Assembly (NCBI GenBank): GCA_014904845.1
Contig: MU119962.1
Location: 1-11,501 of the forward strand
Length of the DNA stretch: 11,501 bases
Direction of reading: 5' to 3'
From: Acephala macrosclerotiorum
Lineage: Eukaryota; Ascomycota; Leotiomycetes; Helotiales; Mollisiaceae
A model generated the notes under the pieces. The model did not search any database. It was given only the letters and a program-made list of their open reading frames with translations, and was not told the origin of the DNA. A program made the translations under genes and the position numbers. Below, in pieces: positions 1-10,151 of this stretch. Position 1 is the stretch's first letter. Each line of letters begins with the position of its first letter.

Positions 1-1836
1 TATTTTTTTTTTAATTTATAATATTTTTTACAAAAATTAAAAATAAATTTAATAAAAAATTTTTTATTTTTATATTTTATAATTAATTTTAAATAAAAAT
101 ATCGAAAGTAATTATACAATAAATTATATATAAAACTAATTAATTTATTTAAACGTATATATATAAAAAAATTTATTTTCAAAAGAATTTTATTAAATAA
201 TAAATTTTTTTGAAATTTATATTTTTTTTTTCTATATAAAATAATCGTTTAATAAATTTTACGCGATTATAAAAAATAAAAACGTTAAATAATTTCAATT
301 ATCGTTTTTCGAAAAAATAATAAAAAAATTTTAATATTTAAATTTTTTTTATATTCGATATAAATAAAAAACATGGATAATTTAAATTGTATTTTAATCG
401 TAAATCGATAAATTATTAATAAACGTTTAATTTATTATTATAATTTACGAAAAACTCGATAATATTATTAATAATTTTATTAAAAAGTTTATTATATTAA
501 AATAAAAAAATTCGTTTATTATATTGAAAAAAAATTTATTACGTTTATTTCAAATTTATTATACGTATTTATTTAAAAAACTATTTTTATTTTTTTTGCA
601 TTTAAAATTAAAAATTTGATTTTATATTTTTATTTTATTTTTTTAAATTTATTATTTTCGTAAAAATAATAATAAAAAACTCGAAATTTTTAATAAATTT
701 AAAAATAAATATTAAATTTTTTTATTTTTTTATAATAATAAAAAATTTCGTTTTTAACGTTAATAACGTTTTATTTAAATTCGAAAATAATAAAATTTCG
801 ATTTTAAATTAAAAAAATTAATATATTTTTATTATTATTAAATTATAAATACAATTTAATCGATTTTAATTTTTTATTTTTCAATAAAAATTAATAAATA
901 AAATTAAAAATTTTATACTAATAAAAATTCTATTGATTAAATTTATAATTATCGATTAAACGTTTATTTTATTAAATCGAATTACTCGAGATTTTTTATT
1001 TTTTTAACAAAATATCGAAATTATAATTAAAATTTTATACGCTATAAATATTAAAATATTTAAAAAATAATTTAATTATATAATTATTATTATTTTTATT
1101 ACAATAAAAAAACTTAAAAAATATTATAATTATTTTTATTAAATAAATAATACTAAAAAAATTTAAATATAAATTCGAATTAAATTAATTTTTATAAGAT
1201 TTTTTTAATATAATTCGAATATAATAACGAATATAATTATTTAAATAATTTTTCAATTATTTAATATTAATAATAAAATGAAATTTATTAAAAAAAAAAT
1301 TAAAATTACTCGATATAATTCAAATTATTAAAATTTTTATAATTTGATTATTTATATTTATTGTAATTATTATAATTATTATTTTATTAAAATAAATTAA
1401 TATAAATATTTATTTAAATTTAATTATATAATAAAAACGTATTATACTAATTATTATAATTTTTTCAAAATAAAATACGATTATTATTTTATTATTTTTT
1501 TTAAAAAAAAACTATAAAATTATTAAATTTTTTTAAAAAAAAATCGATATTATTTATAAATATATAAATTAAAAATATAAAATTGTTTAACGCGATAATA
1601 TTTCTATTTTTATTTGAATACAAATGTAAATTTTAATAACGAATATATAATTTTAAAATTAAATTTAAAATTTAAATAATAATATTATAATAATGTTTAT
1701 ATTTAATAATAATAAAAATTGAAAGTTTTTAAATATAAATTTACGAATTTATCGATTATTAATAAATAAATAAATTATAATATTATATTTAAATCGAGTA
1801 ATTTTAAAATAATTCGAATTTTTTTATTATTTAAAA
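1..1836. other. featureless AT-rich stretch
   Basis: No gene, RNA or clear repeat was found here. The few ATG codons open only very short frames; one at 1279, for example, stops after 17 codons. C and G occur mostly as isolated CpG. One CGCG is at 262-265 and another at 1591-1594. Two similar segments containing AAATTTCG, ending near 750 and 800, are too short and too AT-biased to count as a duplication. Confidence 0.7.
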
Positions 1837-1930
1837 TTTTTATATTAATTCGAAAAAATATAAACTTTAATAAATTCGATTTTTATATTAATTCGAAAAA
1901 ATATAAATTTTAATAAACTCGATTTTTATA
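1837..1930. repeat. 43-bp tandem repeat, two copies plus a fragment
   Basis: Copy 1 spans 1837-1879 and copy 2 spans 1880-1922. A third copy starts at 1923 and diverges after eight bases. Each copy starts with TTTTTATATTAATTCG and ends in TCGA. The two full copies differ at only two positions: C at 1865 against T at 1908, and T at 1875 against C at 1918. Both are C/T differences, and both C are followed by T, so neither is in CpG. The TTCGAAAAAA and final TCGA CpG sites are identical in both copies. This suggests a local duplication followed by C-to-T change outside CpG. Confidence 0.92.
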
Positions 1931-3010
1931 ATTAATATTAAAAAACTTTTATTGATCTCGCGATAATAATTATAATCGATTAATATAAAAATAAAAAAAT
2001 TTGTAAATTTATTAAATTAATATAATTAAAAAATTTTAAAATTATATTATATTATTATAAATAATTTTTATTAAAAAAATAAATATAATTTATATTTTAA
2101 AAATAAATTTATTTTAAAAATAAAAATTTAAAATTATTTAAATTACAATTTATATATTTCGATAAATTTTTAAAATAAAAATAAAAACAATAATAAACGA
2201 TAAAAAAAATAACGATTTCGCGTTATTATATATATTAAAAAAAATTTAAATTTAGAATTTAATAATATTAATTAATATAAAATTCGGTTTTATTTTAAAT
2301 TAATATTAATAAATATTTTATTTTAAATTTATATTAAAAATTTTTTAAAATGAAATAATAAATTATATTATTTATTTAATTTTTTTATTTAAATATTTAA
2401 TAAAAAATTTTTTTAATATATAATATAATATATTTAAATTAAACGTTTTAATAATTTATTAAAAAAAAAAAGTAATATAATAATTTTTTTCGAATAAAAT
2501 AAATTTTATTAATATTTTCAAAATTTTAATTTAATAATATAAATATATTATCGATTTATAAAAATATATAATACAAATCGAATTATATAATATAAATTAT
2601 TACGATTTTTAAACGAGAAATAATTTTATTTTCAAATTACGAATAAAAATTTAAAAAAAAAATTTAAATTTATTAAAAATAAAATTATTAAATTATCAAT
2701 AAAAAATAATAAAATAAAAATAAAACGATTTTTTAATAAATTTTAAAATATTAAAAAACTTTTTAAATTTATTTAAAATTTTAATATAAAAACGAAATTA
2801 TTAAAAAAATTTATAAATTTTTTATAATAATTCGAAAAATTAAATAAAATTATTAAAAATATATTATTAATAAAATATATAATAATAAAAATTTATATAA
2901 AATTATTAATTAATATAAATTTATAAAAAGATTTGAATTTTAAATTTATTTTAAATAAAATAATAATAAAAAATACTATAAAAAAATAAAAAATTTATAT
3001 TTAAATTTTT
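1931..3010. other. featureless AT-rich stretch with a 142-bp G/C-free run
   Basis: No gene or RNA is visible. Bases 2004-2145 contain no G or C at all, the longest such run I noted. CGCG occurs at 1959-1962 and 2219-2222. A weak 29-bp-period similarity near 2288-2345 is not convincing. The end of the stretch, from 2977, begins a second G/C-free run that continues through the adjacent minisatellite. Confidence 0.7.
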
Positions 3011-3097
3011 TAAATAATTTTAATTTAATAAATAATTTTAATTTAATAAATAATTTTAATTTAATAAATAATTTTAATTTAATAAATAATTTTAATT
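3011..3097. repeat. perfect 18-bp AT-only minisatellite, 4.8 copies
   Basis: The unit TAAATAATTTTAATTTAA repeats at 3011, 3029, 3047 and 3065, with a fifth partial copy of 15 bases from 3083. All copies are identical. The array has no G or C and lies in a 122-bp G/C-free run (2977-3098). Because the unit is a multiple of three, one frame is open through the array and would read Asn-Asn-Phe-Asn-Leu-Ile repeatedly. It has no ATG and ends at a TAA at 3115-3117, so it is not a gene. Perfect identity suggests recent slippage or unequal exchange, after the sequence had already become AT-only. Confidence 0.97.
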
Positions 3098-3851
3098 ACG
3101 ATTTATTAACGAATTAAAAAAACTTTAATAATTTTAAATAAAATAATACGATTTTACTAAAAAAAATAAAACGAAATACGATTAAAATATTTAATACGTT
3201 TTTTAAAATTAATCGAATAATAATTCGTTTATTTAAATTATATTAAATTTATATAAAAAAAATAATATATAATTTATTTATTTAATATTTACGTTTTAAT
3301 TATTTTTTTTAAATATAAAAACTAGTAAAAATAATTATAATATTAAAAATCGAAAAATAAAATAAAAATTAAATTAAATTTTAAAAATTTATTATATTAT
3401 TATTATATATATTAAAAAAATTCAAAAAAATTATTATTAAATATATTTTTTAAACGATATTTATTTAAAATATTTTAAGTTTTTAATACGAAAAAATATT
3501 ATTTAAACGTTTTATAATAAATTTAATTATTATTTTTATATATAATATTAAAATCGTAATAATAATAAAAAAAATTTATAATAATTATAATAAACGTATA
3601 AAATTTTTTATTATTATCGATTTTATATATATTATATTTAATAAAATTTTTAAATTAAAATATTATATTATAATTCGATTATACGAATAATATTTATTTA
3701 TATAAATCGTTTTTTTTAATCGAAATATTAAATTTTTAATAATAAACGTATAAAATATTTTTAATTATAAAAACGTTAATAAAAAAATTTTCGTTTTTAA
3801 AAAAATAAAAATAAAATAAATATTTTTCAAAATATATAATTAATTAAAATT
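3098..3851. other. featureless AT-rich stretch
   Basis: Nothing gene-like is visible. The segment has the usual scattered CpG and a single ACTAGT hexamer at 3321-3326. A similar ACTAGT core occurs in the palindrome near 5910, but flanking agreement is limited to A/T bases. Confidence 0.65.
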
Positions 3852-3875
3852 TTATTATTATTATTATTATTATTA
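3852..3875. repeat. (TTA)8 microsatellite
   Basis: Eight perfect TTA units run without interruption and are followed by ACG. This is a simple slippage tract, unremarkable in such AT-rich DNA but likely to vary in length between isolates. Confidence 0.97.
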
Positions 3876-4920
3876 ACGTTTTTAAAAACAATAAATAATT
3901 GATTATATATTAATTAAATATTTAATTTAATTAAAATTTTTTATTTAAAAAATATATTATTAAACGAATAAATAAAATTGAAATAATTATAAATTATATA
4001 CGAAATTTAATATAAATTATTTATAGTTTTTTCGTTTTTTTTTTTATATAAAATAATTATTATTTACATATTATTTATTTTATACGAAATAAAAATTTAA
4101 TACGCGAATAAAAATAAAAATTTTCATTTTACAAAATAAAATAAAAATAAAATAATAAACGTTAAAATCGAATAATATATTATATTAATAAATAGAATTT
4201 TAATTTAAATCGCGAAAAAAATTTTATTAATATAAAAAATTATTTTAATAATTATATTATTTCGAGACGTAAATTTCTCGTTGAAAATAATTATATTAAA
4301 AAAAAAAATATTTCGTTTTATTATAAAATTTTAAATTATCAATATTTAATATTTATTAATTTAACGTATTATTTTTTTTATAATCGTTTATAAAATAAAA
4401 ATAAATATATAATAAAAATTTAAAATTAAAATTTAAAAATTTGAAATATTTTTTTTTTTTTAAATATTTTTCGTTTTTAATTCGTTTTATTATATTTTAT
4501 TACTAATTATAAAACGAATTTTATAAAAAGTATTAATAAAAAAATAATAATAAAAAAATTTATCGATTTTAAATATTATTATTTTCTTTAATAAATCGAA
4601 ATATTATTATTATAATATTCGATATATTAAATATAATTTTATTATTTATTAAAATTAAATTATTTTTTTATAAAATACGAATTTATTAATAAAATATTAT
4701 ATATTTTTAACGTTAAAATAATTGAAATTTAAAAAGATTTTTAATATATTATTTTTTTTTAAAAAATATATTAATATTATAAAAAATAAAACAATTAATA
4801 AACTTATAAATTTAAATATAATAAATTTAATTTAAAATAATAATATAATTATAAAATTTACTATTAACGATATTTAATTGATTTATTGAATTATAAAAAT
4901 TTTTTTAAATAAAATAATAA
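3876..4920. other. featureless AT-rich stretch
   Basis: No gene or RNA is visible. CGCG occurs at 4103-4106 and 4211-4214. A 12-base T run lies near 4449-4460. The only local structure is the CGAGA/TCTCG hairpin at 4263-4280. Confidence 0.65.
4263..4280. other. short GC-containing inverted repeat
   Basis: CGAGA at 4263-4267 and TCTCG at 4276-4280 form a perfect 5-bp inverted repeat around an 8-base centre. Eight of the 18 bases are G or C, which is very high for this window. The stem keeps a non-CpG G and a non-CpG C. It is too short to be called a terminator, as no T-run follows and no gene lies nearby. Chance survival is quite possible. Confidence 0.4.
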
Positions 4921-4972
4921 AAAAAATAAAATTTTAAATTATTTATATAATATAAAAAATAAAATTTTAAAT
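4921..4972. repeat. 19-bp direct repeat, 33-bp period
   Basis: The 19-base string AAAAAATAAAATTTTAAAT occurs at 4921-4939 and again, identical, at 4954-4972. Sequence after the two copies is only loosely similar. This may be the conserved part of a decayed 33-bp tandem duplication. Chance is not excluded because the string is only A and T. It lies in a G/C-free run from 4889 to 5007. Confidence 0.6.
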
Positions 4973-5440
4973 ATATTATTAAAAATTTATTAAAATTAAT
5001 ATTTTTACAATATATTTTTTATTATTTTTTAATAATACAATTTTTTTATAAAAATTTAATTTAATACTATATTAAATTTTAATATAATAAAATAAAAATA
5101 AAATATTTTTACGATCGTATTCAAATATTATTATATTTCGTATTTTATTTTAAAACTTAAAAATGTTTTTAAAAATAGTTTAATAAATTATTTACGTTTT
5201 TTTTATTATAAAAAAAAATATCGATTATTTATAAGTTTTTAAATTAATATAATTCGTTAAATTATTTAAAATAAAAAAAATTTATTTTAAAATTTATATT
5301 CGATAAAAAATTAAAAAATTTTATTTTTATTTATATTAATATTTATTAAAAATTTAAAAAATTTATTTAATTATTATAATAATAATAATAACGAATTAAT
5401 ACGATAAAATTTTTTATATAATTTAATTATAATTTTATAA
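4973..5440. other. featureless AT-rich stretch
   Basis: No gene is visible. A 10-bp inverted repeat (5051-5060 and 5071-5080, 10-base loop) and the short palindrome TACGATCGTA at 5110-5119 are present, and both are within what chance would give here. Bases 5303-5391 lack G and C. Confidence 0.65.
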
Positions 5441-5880
5441 ACGTATAATGAAATTTATTTATTTTTTTAATTTGTATTTTTAATATAAAATTTTTTTTAT
5501 TATAAGTATTTAAATTTATATTAAATTATATTTCGATCGAAAAAAATTTTTTATTATTAAAAATTACGTAATATTAAAAGTTTTTTTAAAAGTATTAAAA
5601 TAGTAAATCGATTATTAATTTAACGAGTAATTTATTAGTTTAAAATACTTTTTTTATATTAATTATAATTCGAAAAAAATTAAATTTATTTTAAATAAAA
5701 ATTTAATAAAATTATCAATAAATTATTCGTTTATAAATATATATTAAAATTGGATTTATTAGAAAATAGAATAAAGTATTTATTGTATATATTTTTTTAA
5801 AAAAAAAACGAAATTTTTTTATATATTTTATATAAAATAAAAAACTGAAAAATGAAATTAAATTTTATTTTAATGAAAAC
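5441..5880 (+). other. patch with excess non-CpG G on the + strand
   Basis: Counting only G and C outside CpG, I find 17 G (5450, 5474, 5506, 5580, 5592, 5603, 5627, 5638, 5752, 5753, 5762, 5769, 5776, 5785, 5847, 5854, 5875) against 4 C (5648, 5716, 5845, 5880). It includes one of the rare GG dinucleotides. The palindrome TTTCGATCGAAA lies at 5531-5542. No open frame of useful length is present. The skew may mark a less decayed fragment or uneven mutation of the two strands. Confidence 0.5.
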
Positions 5881-5901
5881 TTTTATAAATTAAATATAAA
5901 A

Positions 5902-5919
5902 ATAAAAACTAGTTTTTAT
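5902..5919. repeat. 18-bp perfect palindrome with ACTAGT core
   Basis: ATAAAAACTAGTTTTTAT is its own reverse complement. If a 3-4 base gap is allowed, complementarity extends outward through AT-rich flanks to about 5891-5930. The central C and G are non-CpG and so are among the rare survivors. No gene or known site accompanies it, and its function is unknown. Confidence 0.7.
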
Positions 5920-6600
5920 ATATTTAATATTAAAATATATTTTTAATAAATTATAATTAAAATTTAATAAAATAAAAATTATAAAAAAATAATAATCGAA
6001 AAAAATCAAATTTAATTTAAAATTTAAAATCGATATTAAATAAAAATAAAAATAAAAATAAAAATATAATAAAATTTCGAATAATTTAATAAATAAAAAA
6101 AAAATTCGAAAATAATTAAATAAAATATTTATTAATCGATAAAAAATCGATTTAAAATAAAAATAAAAAACAATAATAATAATTAAAATAAAAATATTTT
6201 ATATTATTTTATTTTTATAGTTTTTTTTAAAAATTTAAAATTTATCTCGATATAAAATTTTAATAAAATTGTTTATAATTTATTTTAACGTTAAAATATA
6301 TTTTAATTTTATACGATTTTTAATAATTTTTTTTTATATAAAAATATTTTTTTTAAAAATAATTTTTTGTTTTTATAAATTTATATATTATTTCAATTAT
6401 TAATTTCATTTTATTTTTTATTTTTTAACTCGTTATATTTATTGTATAAACTCGAAAATAACGAATTTTATATTTATATATTTATTAAACGTTATAATTA
6501 ATATTAATCTCGATTATATCAAATAATAAAAAACAAATTTATCGTTTAATTTTAAATTACTTTCTTTGAAAAAATATTAAAAAAATAAAAAAGCGAATAC
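5920..6600. other. AT-rich stretch, simple repeat at one point, mild C excess at the end
   Basis: No gene is visible. A (TAAAAA)4 tract lies at 6041-6064. From 6361 to 6600 the non-CpG bases lean to C: 10 C (6394, 6407, 6429, 6451, 6509, 6520, 6534, 6560, 6564, 6600) against 4 G. This is opposite to the patch at 5441-5880, but the numbers are small. Confidence 0.55.
6041..6064. repeat. (TAAAAA)4 simple repeat
   Basis: Four perfect TAAAAA units lie in tandem, followed by TATAAT. This is an ordinary short slippage tract. Confidence 0.92.
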
Positions 6601-6780
6601 TATAAACGTAATATCGAAAATTATCGAAAATTAATTCGATATTTTCGAACGTAAAATAAAAATATAATAATAAATATATTACGTATTCGTATAAATAATA
6701 AATACGTTTATATTTTTATATATCGACGTAAAATATCGAGTTCTCGTACATGATTTTAATAATAAAATCGTTAATATATT
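6601..6780. other. CpG-dense pocket
   Basis: Fourteen CpG occur in 180 bp, against about five expected from the density in bases 1-1200. At its left end TATCGAAAAT is repeated in tandem at 6612-6621 and 6622-6631, and its core is inverted at 6641-6648 (ATTTTCGA). CGAGTTCTCG at 6737-6746 is a small inverted repeat with a 2-base centre. If CpG is the protected context, this pocket may descend from a more GC-rich part of the ancestral repeat. No product can be recognised. Confidence 0.6.
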
Positions 6781-6906
6781 ATCGATTTTTTTATTTGTAA
6801 TTATTAATAAAATTATTTTTATTTTTATTCGTATTAAAAATATTTTAACGCATATAATACTTTTTATTATTTTTTCGAAATTCAAATTTATTAATTTTAT
6901 AAACAT
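6679..6906 (-). other. 75-codon open frame, probably accidental
   Basis: This is the longest ATG-started frame in the window, on the minus strand from ATG at 6906-6904 to TAA at 6681-6679. The predicted protein is 21 Ile and 10 Lys out of 75 residues, the composition expected from AAA, ATA and TTA triplets in AT-rich DNA. I recognise no domain, and no ribosomal, splice or promoter context supports it. With a stop about every nine codons, one frame of this size among thousands in 11.5 kb is close to chance. Its last third overlaps the CpG-dense pocket, so the Ser-Cys-Thr-Arg-Thr-Arg stretch could be a relic of an old coding sequence, but that is speculative. Confidence 0.08.
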
Positions 6907-7561
6907 TGTAAAAAGTTTTAAAAACTTAAAAATTAATTTACAATTTATTAAAATTTATCGATTTTTTACTTTGAAAATTTTTTTTATAAAAAATATTTTA
7001 ATTACTTTTTGTAATTTTATTAATAAAATTAAAAATACTAATAAACGCGAAAATCGACGATTGTTTATTATAATTTTATTAATCGTTTTTTTCGAATAAT
7101 TTAAATTTTTCGTTTTTAAATAAAAATTTTATAAATAAATTAATAATTTTACATTAGAAATTTTTTTTTATAATCGTTTTTACGCGTATTAAATAAATAC
7201 TTTATTTGTTAAATTTTATTATTTAAAAATTTCTTATTATAAATTTTTTTTTCAAAATTATCAAATAAATAATATATGCGAATATTATTAAAAAATTAAA
7301 ATTTTAAATTAATTATACGATTTTTAACGTTTTTATAATATTACGTTTTTTAATAAAAAAATAATTAATAAATATTTTCAATATTATTTTCAAAGAAACT
7401 TTTATATAAAATTAAATACAATTAATTAATTATTGTATATTTTATTATAAAATCGATCTCGCTATTAAAAAAATTATATAAATATTTTTATTTTTAATTT
7501 AATTTTATTTTTTTTATTTATTTAATATTAGTAAAATATATTAAAAAATATAAAATAATTT
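6907..7561. other. featureless AT-rich stretch
   Basis: No gene is visible. CGCG occurs at 7046-7049 and 7183-7186, and CpG is moderately frequent from 7046 to 7110. From 7532 the sequence enters a 114-bp G/C-free run that ends at 7645. Confidence 0.65.
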
Positions 7562-7579
7562 TATATTATTAATAATATA
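7562..7579. repeat. 18-bp AT palindrome next to an A run
   Basis: TATATTATTAATAATATA is a perfect palindrome. It ends two bases before a 17-base A run. On the minus strand this would be a T run followed by a hairpin, the wrong order for a bacterial-type terminator. On the plus strand the hairpin is followed by A, not T. It is likely simple sequence without function. Confidence 0.6.
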
Positions 7580-7580
7580 T

Positions 7581-7597
7581 AAAAAAAAAAAAAAAAA
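7581..7597. repeat. 17-base poly(A) run
   Basis: Seventeen consecutive A form the longest homopolymer I saw in the window. It could be the tail of an old retroposed element, but nothing recognisable precedes it and A runs are expected here. Its length may also be a sequencing error point. Confidence 0.95.
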
Positions 7598-7783
7598 TTT
7601 ATATATAAAAAAAATAAAAATAAATTTATTTTAATATTTTTATATGATCGAATATTTTTATATATTTTAAACGAATAAATATAAAAAATTTTATATATTA
7701 TATATAATATTTAATTATAATTAAAATTATATAAAAAAAAAATTATAAAAAAATAATAAATAATAAATAAAAAAACAATAAAA

Positions 7784-7811
7784 ACTAATAATAAAATACT
7801 AATAATAAAAA
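7784..7811. repeat. 14-bp tandem repeat, two copies
   Basis: ACTAATAATAAAAT at 7784-7797 is followed directly by a copy at 7798-7811 that differs only in the last base. Both copies keep a C in CpT context, so the duplication is probably younger than most of the C-to-T change around it. Confidence 0.75.
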
Positions 7812-7860
7812 TTATAATTTTAAATAAAATTTTTATTTTAATTTAAAATATTTTATATAA

Positions 7861-7960
7861 TAATTATTCGAATAATATAAATAAAATCGATATTATAATC
7901 GAATATATTCGAATCGAATTCGAATTAATTTATAAACGATTAATTAAACGATAATTTTTT
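7861..7960. other. CpG-dense pocket with repeated ATTCGAAT
   Basis: Eight CpG occur in 100 bp (7869, 7888, 7900, 7910, 7915, 7921, 7937, 7949), about three times the window's usual density. The self-complementary octamer ATTCGAAT occurs at 7907-7914 and 7918-7925, three bases apart. It may be a relic of a CpG-rich ancestral segment. No binding protein can be inferred. Confidence 0.5.
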
Positions 7961-8610
7961 TTTTTTTAATTATAAAAATTATTCGATTTTTATAATTATT
8001 CGAAATTTTTAAAACGATTTTTTTAATAATATTTTTATTAATTTATTTGCAATTTATTATAATATATAAATATATTTTAAATTTTTTTTACGAATAAATA
8101 ATATTAAATATGAATATATTTATTTTAAACGTAAAATTGAAAATTCTTTGTAAATATAAGAATATTTTAATTGTTTTTATAAATAATAATAATATTTGTA
8201 TTTAAATTATTAAAATTAATTTATTTAAAAAAAATTAAAAATTAATTTTTTTTTAATTATATTCGTTTATTTGATATATTCGATTTTATAAAATAAAAAA
8301 GATTATAAATTAATAATTAATAATTTTATATTAAAAATATAATTAAATATTAATTATTTAATATTACGATCGTTAATTTAATCGAAATCGATATAATTTT
8401 CAAATAATTAAATCGATATTTAAAAAATTAAATTTATATTAAATATATTTTAAATATATTAAATTTTTTTTTATTATTATTTTTATATATATTTTAATCG
8501 AATTTAAAAAAAATCGATTAATAATTAAAACGATATAAATAAAATCGAATCGTGTATTAAATATAACGTATATAAAAAAATCGATAACAAATTAATATAT
8601 TCGTTAAAAA

Positions 8611-8628
8611 ATATATATATATATATAT
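8611..8628. repeat. (AT)9 microsatellite
   Basis: Nine perfect AT units are flanked by A and T runs. This is an ordinary simple repeat, expected at this composition. Confidence 0.95.
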
Positions 8629-10151
8629 TTAATAATTTTTTTCAATTAAAATTAAATAAATCGTTAATTTTATTAAAATATTAATAGTAAAACAAATTGA
8701 TATATTATTATTTTCGAGAATTTTTCAAAAATAAATTATTTATAAAAAATAAAAAAAACGATAAAAATAATTTTAAATAATTTTTATATTTAAATAAAAA
8801 TAATATAAATCGAAATTAAATATATAAAAATAAAAATTAAAAAACTTTTTAATAATATTGATATTTTTTTATAAATTACTAATAATAAAAAAATCGTCGA
8901 CGTAAATAATAATAATAATATTTTTTTAATAAAAAATAAAAATATTAATATTAAAAAATTTAAAATTTTATTTTTAAAAAAAAATTAATAAAAATATTAT
9001 ATTATATATAAAATAATCACTTAAAATTATATAAAGTTTTATTTAATTTAATAAATAAATCGATATAAATTTTAATATTGATTTTTTTATAAAAATGTTT
9101 TTATATTTAATTAATTAATTTTTTAATTATAAATAATAATAAAAATAAAAATAATTTTATTATTAAAATAAAATTTTTATAAAAATCGAAATTTTTTTTA
9201 TTCGCAATTATAAATTATTTATTATATTTTATATCGTAAAAAAATTTTTATAATATTATATTTAATTTGAAATATTTATTTTTTAATAAATAATTTATAA
9301 TCGTTTAAATATTTTATTTTTATTTACGTTTTATTTTCTATTAAAAAAAATTTTTTTTTTATATTATCGTTTTTTATTATTTTTATTATAAATAATTTAT
9401 AATTTATTTCAATATTCGAAATTCGTATAATTGAAAAAATAATAATAAAAAATAATTATTATAAATTATAAAATAAAAAAAATAAAAAATTATATACGTT
9501 AATAATAAATTTAATATAAAAAAATTCGAATTAAGAAAATTAAAAAATTATTAAAAATACGAATAATTAAAAAAAATAATAAAATAATTCGATTTGATAT
9601 TAAAATTTATTTTATTTTTAATAAGTGAAATAAATATAATTTTTTGAAAATAAAAATATTATAAATATTTTTATTATTTTTCGAATTTGTTTTTTATATC
9701 AAATAATATACAATATTCGTTTTTAAAGAATTTTTTAATTAAATTAAATAAATTTAATTATTAAAAATAAAAAATAAAAAATTAAATAAATTGATTTTAT
9801 TATTAATATTTAAATTAAATTTCAATTTTTAAATATAATTTTTTTTATTTAAAAAAATTAAAAAAATTAATTTTATATTATTAAAAAAACAATTAATATT
9901 TTTAAAAAAATAAAAAATTAATTAATTTAAACAAATTTGATTTTAAATAATTAAAAATAAATAAAATTAAAATAATTAATTTTATATAATCGATAAATTA
10001 ATTTTTTATTATTAATCGTTTTTTTTTATAAATTAATAAATAAAATAAAATAATAAATTTTAATACGAATTTCAATATTAAAATAAAAATTAATAATTTA
10101 ATTAAATTTATAAAATAATTTATAATTTATTGAAATTCGTATTTGTATTTA
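8629..10151. other. featureless AT-rich stretch
   Basis: No gene or RNA is visible. A 10-bp inverted repeat with a 5-base loop (9736-9745 and 9751-9760) is within chance. From about 9720 to 10000 the sequence is especially CpG-poor, and its few C and G are mostly in CA, AC or TG contexts. Confidence 0.65.

Larger units (their letters stand above)
7598..8610. other. AT-rich stretch with a CpG-dense pocket and small duplications
   Basis: No gene is visible. The CpG pocket at 7861-7960 and the 14-bp repeat at 7784-7811 are listed separately. An 11-bp unit TTAAATATATT is duplicated at 8439-8460. Bases 8101-8220 hold about six non-CpG G against one non-CpG C, a small patch similar to 5441-5880. 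Confidence 0.6.

Noticed and set aside
2288..2345. 29-bp tandem duplication
   Set aside because: The first 13 bases match but the rest differs by A/T changes, within what chance gives in A/T-only sequence.
3013..3114. Repeat protein encoded by the 18-bp array (Asn-Asn-Phe-Asn-Leu-Ile units)
   Set aside because: The frame has no ATG and is closed by TAA shortly after the array. The open frame is a side effect of a unit length divisible by three.
6679..6906. 75-codon minus-strand frame as a real protein gene
   Set aside because: Its composition is what AT-rich triplets give by chance, it has no recognisable domain or expression signal, and its length is near the expected maximum for this much sequence.
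262..7186. Recurrent CGCG motif (eight sites noted)
   Set aside because: At the observed CpG frequency about eight adjacent CpG pairs are expected by chance in 11.5 kb, so it is not a separate signal.
7562..7597. Hairpin plus A/T run as a transcription terminator
   Set aside because: The stem has no GC pairs, the run is in the wrong orientation or order on both strands, and no gene precedes it.
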